NCBI RefSeq assembly: GCF_004745485.1
Contig: NZ_RHFG01000004.1
Span: forward strand, 124,001-188,000
Source of the DNA: Brevibacterium sp. S22
GTDB lineage: Bacteria; Actinomycetota; Actinomycetes; Actinomycetales; Brevibacteriaceae
Length of the DNA stretch: 64,000 nt
Direction: 5' to 3'
A program made the position numbers and the translations under genes. This document shows positions 7,633-17,434 of this stretch, piece after piece. Positions within the stretch are counted from its first letter, which is position 1; each line of letters opens with the position of its first letter. The notes beneath the pieces are model-generated. The model did not search any database. It worked only from the letters and a program-made list of their open reading frames with translations, and had not been told where the DNA came from.

Positions 7633-9132
7633 ATGACCGACTCTGACATGCCCTCCGCACACCCGGCAGCCGCCTCGGCGAGGGTGCTGCGCCAACTGGG
7701 ACGGCGCAAATCAATCGGTGCCATGGTCGCGGACTCACGGATCGACGCAGAGGGCTCCGGCGGACTGCGGCGGACCTTCGGCGTCTTCCAGCTGACGATG
7801 ATCAGCGTCGGCGCCACCTTGGGCACGGGCATCCTCGTCATCCTCGGCGAGGCCGTTCCCGTGGCCGGTCCCGCGGTCTGGATCGCCTTCGTCCTCGCCG
7901 GCATCACGGCGCTGCTGTCGGCGGTCAGCTACGCCGAGATGGCCGGAATGGTGCCGGTGTCCGGATCGAGCTATTCGTATTCGTACGCCACCCTCGGCGA
8001 AGGTGCCGCCTGGGTCTGCGGCTGGTGCCTCGTCCTCGAATACGCGGTCTCGGTGGCCGCGGTCGCCGTCGGCGCCGCCGACTATGTCAACGAGACCCTG
8101 CGCGTCTTCGGCCTCGAGCTGCCCGAGTCCCTGACCACGGGGCCGGGGCTGGCCGAGAACCCGGGCGGGGTCATCAACGTCTCGGCCCTCGTCGTCGTGG
8201 CCTTGGCGACCGTGCTGCTCATGCGCGGAGCCCGCGAATCCGGTGTCGTGAATACGCTCCTCGTGTTCGTCAAGATCGGCATTCTCGTGTTCTTCGCCAT
8301 CGTCGCGTTCACCGCGTTCAAGGCCGGCAACTTCGCTCCGATGCTGCCCATGGGCGCCGCTGGAGTCACCGCGGCCGCTTCGAGCGTGTTCTTCTCCTAT
8401 ATCGGCTTCGATGCCGCGTCGACAGCGGGTGAGGAGGCGAAGAATCCGCGGCGGGACCTGCCGCGGGCGATCATCTTCTCGATGCTCATCGTCACCTCGA
8501 TGTACGTCCTCGTCGCCGTGACCGCGATCGGGGCGAGACATTGGCAGTGGTTCGAAGGCGCGCACGCCCCGCTGGTCCAGATCGTCGAGGAGATCACCGG
8601 GTCGAACATCGCGGTGCTGCTCTTCGCCGTGGCTGCAGTGCTGGCGATCTTCTCGGTCGTCATCACCGTGCTCTACGGCCAGTCGCGGATCCTGCTGACG
8701 ATGGCCCGCGACGGAATGGTGCCGAAGATCTTCGGTGTCGTCTCCGGGCGGACGGGCACTCCCTTGGTCGGAACCCTCATCATCGGCGGCCTCGTCGCGA
8801 TCACCGCGGCGTTCATCCCGCTCGGCGAACTCGCCGACGCCACGAGCATCGGCACCCTCTTCGCGTTCTGCCTGGTCAATATCGCCGTCATCTACCTGCG
8901 GTTCAGGCGCCCCGACCTCGACCGCTCGTTCAAGGTCCCGTTCGGGCCGGTCGTGCCGGCGCTGGGAGCTTTAGCGTGTGCGTTCCTCATGGTCAACCTC
9001 GGCGGACGGACCTGGATCGTCTTCTGCGTGTGGATGGCCGTCGGCGCTCTGGTCTACTTCACCTACAGCCGCCGCCACTCGGTCGTCGGCCGACTCAGCG
9101 AGCAGGACTACCGCACCACCGTAGACGCCTGA
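7633..9132 (+). CDS. APC-family amino acid permease
   Basis: 499-residue inner-membrane transporter with about 12 predicted helices. The first helix carries the APC substrate-binding glycine run (ISVGATLGTGILVILG, near residues 56-71). SYAEMAGMVPVSGSSYSY and FFSYIGFDAASTAGEEAKNP (helix 6 and the following loop) place it in the cationic amino-acid/YfnA-like branch. Its exact substrate is unknown. The ATG has no obvious ribosome-binding site. It lies in an AT-rich patch with two ATTCAT repeats, downstream of a 22-bp palindrome. Its 3' end faces rlmB across a 58-bp palindrome. Confidence 0.92.
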   Translation: MTDSDMPSAHPAAASARVLRQLGRRKSIGAMVADSRIDAEGSGGLRRTFGVFQLTMISVGATLGTGILVILGEAVPVAGPAVWIAFVLAGITALLSAVSYAEMAGMVPVSGSSYSYSYATLGEGAAWVCGWCLVLEYAVSVAAVAVGAADYVNETLRVFGLELPESLTTGPGLAENPGGVINVSALVVVALATVLLMRGARESGVVNTLLVFVKIGILVFFAIVAFTAFKAGNFAPMLPMGAAGVTAAASSVFFSYIGFDAASTAGEEAKNPRRDLPRAIIFSMLIVTSMYVLVAVTAIGARHWQWFEGAHAPLVQIVEEITGSNIAVLLFAVAAVLAIFSVVITVLYGQSRILLTMARDGMVPKIFGVVSGRTGTPLVGTLIIGGLVAITAAFIPLGELADATSIGTLFAFCLVNIAVIYLRFRRPDLDRSFKVPFGPVVPALGALACAFLMVNLGGRTWIVFCVWMAVGALVYFTYSRRHSVVGRLSEQDYRTTVDA

Positions 9133-9134
9133 TT

Positions 9135-9192
9135 ACTACCTGACGGCGGCTCAGCAACCTCGCGCGAGGTTGCTGAGCCGCCGTCAGGTAGT
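9135..9192. terminator. 58-bp perfect palindrome between convergent genes
   Basis: Two 29-bp arms (9135-9163 and 9164-9192) are exact reverse complements with no mismatch and no spacer. It begins 2 bases after the permease stop and ends 13 bases before the rlmB stop on the other strand. It can form a very stable hairpin in either transcript and probably terminates both, though neither side has a good T-run. Its length and perfection exceed the other terminators in the window. Confidence 0.75.
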
Positions 9193-9205
9193 TCTGAGGG
9201 GAGTT

Positions 9206-10144
9206 TTAGGGGCGGCGGGCTCTAGCCACCTCGTAGAGCGAGACCGCTGCCGCGATGCCGGCGTTGAGTGACTCGGTGGTCGCGGCGATCGGGATCGACA
9301 CGATCTGGTCGCACTTCTCCGAGATGAGCCGCGACAGACCTTTGCCTTCGGATCCGACGACGATGCACAGCGGATCGCGGGTGAACGTCAGTTCGGGCAG
9401 GTCGACGTCGCCGTCCATGTCGAGGCCGACGACGAAGACGCCCTGCTTCTTCAGCTCATCGATCGACCGTGCCAGGTTGACCACCTGTGCCACGCGGATC
9501 CGCGAAGCGGCACCGGCCGAGGTCTTCCACGCAGCGGCCGTCATCGAGGCGGCGCGACGTTCGGGAATGATCACACCGTGACCGCCGAAGGCCGCAGTCG
9601 ACCGGACGATGGCACCGAGGTTGCGCGGATCGGTGACTCCGTCGAGGGCCACGAGCAGCGGGGTCTCGGCCCGTTCGGCGGCGAATTCGAGCAGATCGGA
9701 CGGATCGGCGTAGTCGTACGGCGGGACCTGCAGGGCGATGCCCTGGTGGATCGCATCGTCGGTGAGCCGGTCGAGGTCGGGCTTGCTCGCCTCGAGCATC
9801 GAGATGCCGCGCTGAGTCGCCAGAGTGATGGCCTCGCGGACCCGATCATCGGAGTCGATGCGCCCGGAGACGTACATCGCGGTAGCCGGAACGCCTTCGC
9901 GCAGAGCCTCGAGGACCGAATTGCGTCCGGCGACCATATTCGGCCCGAGCGCCTTCTTCTTCCTCTTCGCCTGCGCCGAGGCGTTCGAGTTCTTCCGCTG
10001 CTGCGCGGCCTTGTGCGCCTTGTGGTAAACACGGTCCTCGGCCTTGGGCGTCGGCCCCTTGCCGCGCAGACCGCGCTTGTTCTTGCCGCCCGACCCCTTG
10101 GTCGGGCCCTTCTTCGAACCGCCGGAGCGGGGATTGGAAGCCAT
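9206..10144 (-). CDS. rlmB: 23S rRNA (guanosine-2'-O-)-methyltransferase RlmB
   Basis: 312-residue SPOUT/TrmH-family enzyme that 2'-O-methylates a guanosine in 23S rRNA (G2251 in E. coli). The N-terminal 65 residues are a Lys/Arg/Gly-rich tail (GSKKGPTKGSGGKNKRGLRG). A substrate-binding domain follows (NMVAGRNSVLEALREG), then the knotted SAM-binding domain with DPRNLGAIVRSTAAFG, IVVGSEGKGLSRLI and IPIAATTESLNAGIAAAVSLYE, the three TrmH motifs. It is encoded 61 bases downstream of cysS, a pairing widely conserved in actinobacteria, so the two are probably co-transcribed. The ATG has AGGAA upstream. Confidence 0.95.
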   Translation of the reverse strand: MASNPRSGGSKKGPTKGSGGKNKRGLRGKGPTPKAEDRVYHKAHKAAQQRKNSNASAQAKRKKKALGPNMVAGRNSVLEALREGVPATAMYVSGRIDSDDRVREAITLATQRGISMLEASKPDLDRLTDDAIHQGIALQVPPYDYADPSDLLEFAAERAETPLLVALDGVTDPRNLGAIVRSTAAFGGHGVIIPERRAASMTAAAWKTSAGAASRIRVAQVVNLARSIDELKKQGVFVVGLDMDGDVDLPELTFTRDPLCIVVGSEGKGLSRLISEKCDQIVSIPIAATTESLNAGIAAAVSLYEVARARRP

Positions 10145-10205
10145 ATGATTCCTATCAGATGCATTGGGGCCGCGGGCTCATGCCCGTGACCGAAATTCTT
10201 CGACC

Positions 10206-11657
<1,452 letters not shown>

Positions 11658-11664
11658 GCCCACA

Positions 11665-11670
11665 AGTCTA
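11665..11670 (-). promoter_or_regulatory. -10 box of cysS-rlmB (leaderless start)
   Basis: TAGACT on the minus strand, 7 nt before GTG 11657. No ribosome-binding site is present, so a leaderless transcript is likely. Confidence 0.5.
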
Positions 11671-11914
11671 CCGGGCCTGGCCGATTTCCCCGTTTCGAGC
11701 GATTCGATACAAGACTGTTATGCACCTCACGTGATGCACAGCACAACACTCAGAATATTCACAGTAAAGTGGACGCAAGTCATGAAGTCCACGGCGCGAA
11801 CGGCGAAGGCTGTTCCCGCCCGCGGGCTTCGCGTGTGCCTGACCGTCTCACGGACGAGATCGGGAGGGCGGAAATTCGGCCCCGACCAGAACGGGTCGAA
11901 CAGGAAAGGACATC

Positions 11915-13474
11915 ATGTCTCCAAAGAAAGCACCCCAGAGGGAGGTCTTCGTCTCCCGTGGCGCGTTCATCTTCGCGGCCATCGGTTCGGCGATCGGCCT
12001 CGGCAACATCTGGCGCTTCCCGTACGTGACCTACGACAACGGCGGCGGCGCCTTCATCATCCCCTATCTCGTCGCACTGCTGACGGCGGGCATCCCGCTG
12101 CTCTTCTTCTACTATGCGATGGGACACCGTTCGCGCGGTTCGGCGCCGTTGGCATACCGGATGACGCACAAAGCGGCCGAACCGATCGGCTGGTTCGCCA
12201 CCGGCGTGGCCGTCATCATCGGCATCTACTATGCCGCGATCATCGGCTGGGCCGGGTCGTACATGTTCTTCTCCCTCACCGAGGCGTGGGGCGACGATTC
12301 CGAGGGCTTCTTCTTCGGTGAGTACCTCCAGATGGGCGATCCGGGGATCTCGTTCGAGTTCGTGCCCGGGGTCCTCATCCCGATCATCATCGTCTGGATC
12401 GTCGTCCTCGGGATCCTTCTGCTCGGTGTGCAGAACGGCATCGCCGGCTTCTCGAAGATCTTCATCCCGCTGCTCATCATCCTCTTCCTCGCCCTCGTCA
12501 TCCGGTCGCTGTTCCTGCCGGGCGCAGCGGACGGACTCAACGCACTGTTCACCCCCGATTTCGGAGAGTTGACGAACCCGAAGGTGTGGATCGCGGCCTA
12601 CGGACAGATCTTCTTCTCCCTGTCGATCGCCTTCGGCATCATGATCACGTACGCCTCGTACCTGAAGAAGAAGACGAACCTCACCGGTGCCGGACTCGTC
12701 GTCGGATTCTCGAACTCCGCGTTCGAGATCCTCGCCGGCATCGGCATCTTCGCGGCGCTGGGCTTCATGGCCACTGCGCAGGGCGTCGCGGTCGGCGATG
12801 TGGCGACCGACGGCATCGGGTTGGCCTTCGTCGGCTTCCCGACGCTGATCTCGCAGATGCCCGGCGGAGCGATCTTCGGCTTCGTCTTCTTCGCCTGCCT
12901 CGTGTTCGCGGGTCTGACCTCGCTGGTCTCGATCGTGCAGGTGCCGATCCAGGCGCTGCGCGACAAGTTCAGCGTGAGCAACCGCACCTCGACGATCTTC
13001 ATCGGCGGCGCGATGGCGGTTGTGTCGATCCTGTTCATGCCCACGATCACCGGCCTCTACGCCCTCGACACCCTCGATGCCTTCGCGAACAACATCGGCA
13101 TCGTCGGCTCCGCGGTCCTCGCGATCGTCGTCGTCGCGTGGATCCTGCGTAAGATGCCGGTGTTCAGCCGCCACCTCAATGCGGTCTCGAGCTTCAAGCT
13201 CGGCAAGATCTGGATGGCCCTCATCTCCATCACCGGAGTGGTCCTGGCCTACATGCTCATCACGCAGATCGTCACCTACCTCACCGAAGGCTATGAAGAC
13301 TATCCGCCGCTCATCACCGGCACCTACGGCTGGGGCATGATCGCTCTGCTCGCCGTGGCCGCCGTCGTCCTCACGCTGGTCAAATGGCCGCAGGCGAGGC
13401 TCGACGAGATGGACAAGGACATCGCCGACGCCGTCGCCGCAGAGAACACCTCCACAGAGAACAAGGGAGTCTGA
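11915..13474 (+). CDS. metP: NSS-family sodium:methionine/alanine symporter (MetP-like)
   Basis: 519-residue sodium-dependent transporter of the neurotransmitter:sodium symporter family. The N-terminal helix carries the sodium and substrate site FAAIGSAIGLGNIWRFPY, followed by YDNGGGAFIIPYL. The remaining helices fit the 11-12 of bacterial members. A 41-residue membrane peptide gene follows one base after the stop, the MetP-MetS arrangement known from Corynebacterium, which imports methionine and alanine; substrate assignment rests on that. AGGAAAGG precedes the ATG. The 5' leader is long: a plausible -10 (TAAAGT, about 11764) lies 150 bases upstream and a TCACGTGA palindrome lies near 11730. 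Confidence 0.93.
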   Translation: MSPKKAPQREVFVSRGAFIFAAIGSAIGLGNIWRFPYVTYDNGGGAFIIPYLVALLTAGIPLLFFYYAMGHRSRGSAPLAYRMTHKAAEPIGWFATGVAVIIGIYYAAIIGWAGSYMFFSLTEAWGDDSEGFFFGEYLQMGDPGISFEFVPGVLIPIIIVWIVVLGILLLGVQNGIAGFSKIFIPLLIILFLALVIRSLFLPGAADGLNALFTPDFGELTNPKVWIAAYGQIFFSLSIAFGIMITYASYLKKKTNLTGAGLVVGFSNSAFEILAGIGIFAALGFMATAQGVAVGDVATDGIGLAFVGFPTLISQMPGGAIFGFVFFACLVFAGLTSLVSIVQVPIQALRDKFSVSNRTSTIFIGGAMAVVSILFMPTITGLYALDTLDAFANNIGIVGSAVLAIVVVAWILRKMPVFSRHLNAVSSFKLGKIWMALISITGVVLAYMLITQIVTYLTEGYEDYPPLITGTYGWGMIALLAVAAVVLTLVKWPQARLDEMDKDIADAVAAENTSTENKGV

Positions 13475-13475
13475 C

Positions 13476-13601
13476 ATGGGCACATCAGCCATCATCATGA
13501 TGATCATCGCCATGGTCACCGTCTGGGGCGGCCTGGGAGCAGCGATGCTGCACCTGCGCAAGCACCCCGACGAGGAGCGAGCTCCGCGCCCTCTCCGCTG
13601 A
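13476..13601 (+). CDS. metS: methionine/alanine importer small subunit (MetS-like)
   Basis: 41-residue peptide, MGTSAIIMMIIAMVTVWGGL at the start, then a short cytoplasmic tail with LRKHPDEERAPRPL. One hydrophobic helix covers residues 4-25, and the WGGL...LRKHPDE pattern matches the small subunits that partner MetP transporters and are needed for their activity. The ATG lies one base after the metP stop, and GGGAG near 13465 supplies the ribosome-binding site. It is easily missed because of its size. A hairpin terminator begins 9 bases after its stop. Confidence 0.88.
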   Translation: MGTSAIIMMIIAMVTVWGGLGAAMLHLRKHPDEERAPRPLR

Positions 13602-13610
13602 CATAACGAA

Positions 13611-13646
13611 GGCGGTCCGTTCCCTGCTGACAGGGAGCGGACCGCC
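13611..13646. terminator. metPS hairpin terminator
   Basis: A 16-bp stem (13611-13626 with 13631-13646, one G-T wobble) and a CTGA loop are followed by CTTCTCGTT on the plus strand. It lies between convergent metPS and the next permease and could serve both. Confidence 0.75.
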
Positions 13647-13753
13647 CTTCTCGTTCCCGGCCTCACCCTCACCGAGGCGACCCCCGGGTCCCAGCCCCAC
13701 CCTCACCGAGGTGGCCGACCACGACCTCGCGACATCCCCGGCGAGGGTGGGGG

Positions 13754-15247
13754 TCAGTTCACGACCGCCTCGGCGGGGGCGTTGAGCCTGCTGTGCTTGC
13801 GGGAGTAGGCGAAGTACACGACGAGGCCGATGCCCAACCACACGATGAAGCGGATCCACGTGTCCATATTGAGGTTGAGCATGAGGTAGAAGCAGATGAC
13901 CGCGGAGATGATCGGCAGCGCCGGGACGAACGGGACCTTGAACGGACGCTCGAGCTCGGGGCGAGTGCGACGCAGCACGATGACGCCGATCGATACGAGC
14001 ACGAAGGCCGAGAGCGTACCGATGTTGACGAGCTCGGCCAGCGTGGACAGAGGCACGAACGCGGCGATGACCGCGATGATCACGCCGGTGATGATGGTGA
14101 ACCGGTACGGCGTGCCGTATTTCGGGTTCGTCTTCGCCAGCCACTGCGGCAGCAGACCGTCCCGAGCCATCGAGAACCCGACGCGGGTCTGCCCCATGAA
14201 CAGGATCATGCAGACGACGATGAGGCCGATGCAGGCGCCGATCGCGATGAGGCTGCCCATCACGGGCAGACCGACGTTGACGAACGCCGTCGCCAGCGGC
14301 GCACCGTCCTCGGGGTCGATGTCCTTGTAGTTCTGCATGCCGGTGATGACGAGCGAGACGGCGATGTAGAGGCCGGTGACGATCGCCAGTGAGCCGAAGA
14401 TGCCGATGGGCAGGTTCTTCTGCGGGTTCTTCGTCTCCTCAGCAGTCGTCGCCACGACGTCGAAGCCGATGAAGGCGAAGAAGACCATGGCGGCCGCGGC
14501 GAAGATTCCGCCGACGCCGAAGACGCTCGGCTCGAGACCGAAGAGCCCCTGCACGATGGGCAGGTGCAGCATCGATCCGCCGGTGTCGGCAGGCTCCTCG
14601 GCCGGTGGGATGAAGGGCACCCAGTTCGAGACCTTGACGAAGAAGAGGCCGACGATGATGACGGCGAGGACGACGAGGACTTTGAGGATGGTGACGATGA
14701 TGTTGATTCGGCTCGAGAGTTTGATGCCGGTGACGAGCACGACCGTGAGTCCGAGGACGAGCAGTCCTGCCGGCAGGTTGATCCACCCGTTCTCGGCCGT
14801 GGCGATGGCTTCGGGGATCGCCAGCGGTGTGCCGTCGAGGACGACGGCGAGGTATTGGCTGAACGACGTGGCCAGTGCGGCCGATCCGACGGTGAACTCG
14901 AGGATGAGGTCCCAGCCGATGATCCACGCGAGCAGCTCGCCCATCGTGGCGAATGTGAATGTGTAGGCGCTGCCGGCCACCGGCACGGTCGAGGCGAACT
15001 CTGCGTAGCACAGTGCCGCGAGCCCGCAGGCCACTCCGGCGATGAGGAACGAGAGCGCGATGCCGGGTCCGGCGTTCGTCGCTGCGGCCTGCCCGGTGAG
15101 GACGAAGATTCCGGCCCCGATGCAGACGCCGACTCCGAAGATGACGAGGTCGAGGGCGCCGAGGTTCTTCTTCAGCTGATGTTCTGGATCCTGTGTGTCA
15201 CGGATGCTCTGTTCAATGGATTTTGTGCGTTTCCATTCGCCTGCCAT
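13754..15247 (-). CDS. APC-family amino acid permease
   Basis: 497-residue transporter with about 12 helices, closest in pattern to YfnA/CAT-type basic or branched amino acid permeases: helix 1 GVGVCIGAGIFVLTGQAAA, CYAEFASTVPVAGSAYTF, and FFAFIGFDVVATTAEETKNPQKN. The C-terminal cytoplasmic tail is short. The ATG at 15247 has a strong AGGAGG 5 bases upstream; the next in-frame ATG, at 15271, lacks one. The substrate is unknown. It is a monocistronic minus-strand gene divergent from mscR, with 277 bases between the starts. Confidence 0.92.
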   Translation of the reverse strand: MAGEWKRTKSIEQSIRDTQDPEHQLKKNLGALDLVIFGVGVCIGAGIFVLTGQAAATNAGPGIALSFLIAGVACGLAALCYAEFASTVPVAGSAYTFTFATMGELLAWIIGWDLILEFTVGSAALATSFSQYLAVVLDGTPLAIPEAIATAENGWINLPAGLLVLGLTVVLVTGIKLSSRINIIVTILKVLVVLAVIIVGLFFVKVSNWVPFIPPAEEPADTGGSMLHLPIVQGLFGLEPSVFGVGGIFAAAAMVFFAFIGFDVVATTAEETKNPQKNLPIGIFGSLAIVTGLYIAVSLVITGMQNYKDIDPEDGAPLATAFVNVGLPVMGSLIAIGACIGLIVVCMILFMGQTRVGFSMARDGLLPQWLAKTNPKYGTPYRFTIITGVIIAVIAAFVPLSTLAELVNIGTLSAFVLVSIGVIVLRRTRPELERPFKVPFVPALPIISAVICFYLMLNLNMDTWIRFIVWLGIGLVVYFAYSRKHSRLNAPAEAVVN

Positions 15248-15524
15248 GACTCCTCCTCTGCAGTATGGCATGGCCCCTGCTCACCCTTGTGGCTCAGGTC
15301 ACCGTTGGAAATTTGCCGAGCAACAGTAAACCACATCGTGAGACATACCACCATATGGACAGCCGAGTTTGTGCCCACCTGTCGAACGCCGCTGGTCGGA
15401 ACCGTCGCGCCTGGTTAGGGTAGGGCTGTCCGGAACATCTCAGCGCCTTCGGCACTCGCCGAGGCAGCGGCCTCTCCTCCGGACCGGTTCCGGGCGAGGT
15501 CGCAGAAGAACACTAGGAGGCGCA

Positions 15525-16616
15525 ATGCCACAGACTGTCAAGGGCGTGATCTCCCGGAGCAAGGGAGCTCCCGTCGAACTCACTGACATCGTCATCCCCG
15601 ATCCGGGGCCGGGCGAGGTCGTCGTCGATGTGAAGTCGTGCGGCGTCTGCCACACGGACTTCCACTACCGCGAAGGCGGAATCAGCGATGACTACCCGTT
15701 CCTGCTCGGCCACGAGTCCGCCGGAGTCGTCTCCGAGGTGGGCGCTGGAGTCACCGAGGTCGAGGTCGGGGATTTCGTCATCCTCAACTGGCGCGCGATC
15801 TGCGGCGACTGCCGTGCCTGTAAGCGCGGCGAGCCCTGGTACTGCTTCGACACCCACAATGCTTCGCAGAAGATGACCTTGACCGACGGCACCGAGCTCG
15901 AGGCAGCTCTGGGCATCGGCTCGTTCGCCGAGAAGACCCTGGTCGCCGCCGGTCAGTGCACCAAGGTCCCCGAGGCGGACCCGGCAGTCGTGGGTCTGCT
16001 CGGCTGCGGAATGATGGCTGGGATCGGTGCGGCCATCAACACCGGCGAGGTCACCCGCGGCAAGTCCGTGGCCGTGATCGGTGCCGGCGGCGTCGGCTGC
16101 GCTGCGATCGCCGGTTCGGCTCTGGCCGGGGCGAACACGATCATCGCCCTCGACATCGACGAGAAGAAGCTCGACTGGGCCAGCGACTTCGGCGCCACGC
16201 ACACGGTATCGACGAAGGGCATGAGCGAGGACGAGGTCGTCGCCGCCATCCAGGAGCGCACCGGCGGCTTCGGCGCCGACGTCGTCATCGACGCCGTCGG
16301 CATTCCTGCCACCTGGCGGCAGGCCTTCTACGGCCGTGACCTCGCAGGCACCGTCGTCCTCGTCGGCGTGCCGACCCCGGAGATGGAGCTGAGCGTTCCG
16401 CTGCTCGACGTCTTCGGCCGCGGCGGCAGGCTCAAGTCCTCGTGGTACGGCGACTGCCTGCCCGACCGCGACTTCCCGATGCTCGTCGACCTCTACCAGC
16501 AGGGGCGCTTCCCGCTCGAGAAGTTCGTGTCCGAACGCATCGGCATCGGCGATGTCGAATCCGCTTTTGAGAAGATGGCCGAAGGCCGAGTCCTACGATC
16601 GGTGGTGGAACTGTAA
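15525..16616 (+). CDS. mscR: S-(hydroxymethyl)mycothiol dehydrogenase (NAD/MSH-dependent formaldehyde dehydrogenase)
   Basis: 363-residue zinc alcohol dehydrogenase that oxidises the mycothiol-formaldehyde adduct; it may also reduce S-nitrosomycothiol, as in mycobacteria. Catalytic-zinc ligands lie in CGVCHTDFH (Cys42) and LGHESAG (His63-Glu64). The structural-zinc cysteines are in [15 protein letters not shown]. The NAD fold has [12 protein letters not shown] and ends beta2 in Asp (IIALDID). The ATG at 15525 has AGGAGG 5 bases upstream. It overlaps the next gene, a metallo-hydrolase, by one base. mshA is in the same window, so the cofactor is made here. Confidence 0.94.
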   Translation: MPQTVKGVISRSKGAPVELTDIVIPDPGPGEVVVDVKSCGVCHTDFHYREGGISDDYPFLLGHESAGVVSEVGAGVTEVEVGDFVILNWRAICGDCRACKRGEPWYCFDTHNASQKMTLTDGTELEAALGIGSFAEKTLVAAGQCTKVPEADPAVVGLLGCGMMAGIGAAINTGEVTRGKSVAVIGAGGVGCAAIAGSALAGANTIIALDIDEKKLDWASDFGATHTVSTKGMSEDEVVAAIQERTGGFGADVVIDAVGIPATWRQAFYGRDLAGTVVLVGVPTPEMELSVPLLDVFGRGGRLKSSWYGDCLPDRDFPMLVDLYQQGRFPLEKFVSERIGIGDVESAFEKMAEGRVLRSVVEL

Positions 16617-17287
16617 TGACTGCTATTGAGCATCTCGTCACATCAGGGACGTTCTCCCTGGATGGAGAGACGCACAACGTCGACAACAACGTGTGGATCA
16701 TCGGCGATGATTCCGAGGTCATCGTCATCGACCCGGCCCATAATGTCGATGCGATCGCCGAGGCGGTCGGATCCAGAGACGTCAAGGCCATTCTGCTCAC
16801 GCACGGTCATGACGACCATGTCGGAGTCGTCCGCGACTTCGCCCAGCGGGTGGGCAACCCCACCGTGTACCTCAATCCCGATGACTATGTGCTGTGGGAT
16901 ATGACCTATGAGAACTACCGTCCCGACGGACAGATCGCCCACGGCGACACCTGGACCGTCGGCGGAGTCAAGCTCAAGGCTCTGCACACACCGGGCCACT
17001 CCCCCGGTTCGACGTGCTTCTTCGTCGAGACCGGTCTGCCGGTTCCCGCATCGGCGGGCGCCGGTCGCGCAGTCGGACCGGTGCTGTTCTCCGGAGACAC
17101 CCTGTTCAACGGCGGCCCCGGAGCCACGGGGCGTTCGTACTCGAGCTTCGAGACGATCATCGAATCGATCCGCGATGTGCTGTTCCCGCTGCCCGAGGCG
17201 ACCGTCGTGCTCACCGGACATGGTGACTCGACGTCGATCGGTGCCGAGAGTCCGGCCCTCGAGGACTGGATCAAGCGCGGCCACTGA
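16616..17287 (+). CDS. metallo-beta-lactamase-fold hydrolase (putative S-formylmycothiol hydrolase)
   Basis: 223 residues. Binuclear metal motif THGHDDH (His63, His65, Asp67, His68), then HTPGHSPGSTCFF, LFSGDTLF and TGHGD complete the glyoxalase-II-like set of ligands. Its ATG overlaps the mscR stop (TAATG), so the two are coupled. The same pair occurs in mycobacteria. Hydrolysis of S-formylmycothiol, the product of MscR, to formate and mycothiol is the likely step. That function is inferred from context and fold, not shown by sequence alone. Confidence 0.88.
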   Translation: MTAIEHLVTSGTFSLDGETHNVDNNVWIIGDDSEVIVIDPAHNVDAIAEAVGSRDVKAILLTHGHDDHVGVVRDFAQRVGNPTVYLNPDDYVLWDMTYENYRPDGQIAHGDTWTVGGVKLKALHTPGHSPGSTCFFVETGLPVPASAGAGRAVGPVLFSGDTLFNGGPGATGRSYSSFETIIESIRDVLFPLPEATVVLTGHGDSTSIGAESPALEDWIKRGH

Positions 17288-17358
17288 TTCGGCTCGCCGG
17301 CCCCGACGCAGCTCGCGTCAGGGCCGGCCGCCGATCAGCCTCTGACCGACCGCAGCTC

Positions 17359-17403
17359 GCAGACGCGGGTCGCGACCCATACGGGTCCGCGACCCGCGTC
17401 TGC
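17359..17403 (+). terminator. mscR operon terminator
   Basis: A stem of about 20 bp (17359-17378 with 17383-17403, one bulged C) and an ATAC loop are followed by GCTTTCC. It sits 71 bases after the hydrolase stop and 20 bases before the next -10 box. Confidence 0.75.
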
Positions 17404-17422
17404 GCTTTCCGGCCCCGACGGA

Positions 17423-17428
17423 TAGACT
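17423..17428 (+). promoter_or_regulatory. -10 box of an AAT-type permease (leaderless start)
   Basis: TAGACT, 6 nt before GTG 17435. No ribosome-binding site is present. Confidence 0.5.
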
Positions 17429-17434
17429 CGTCTG

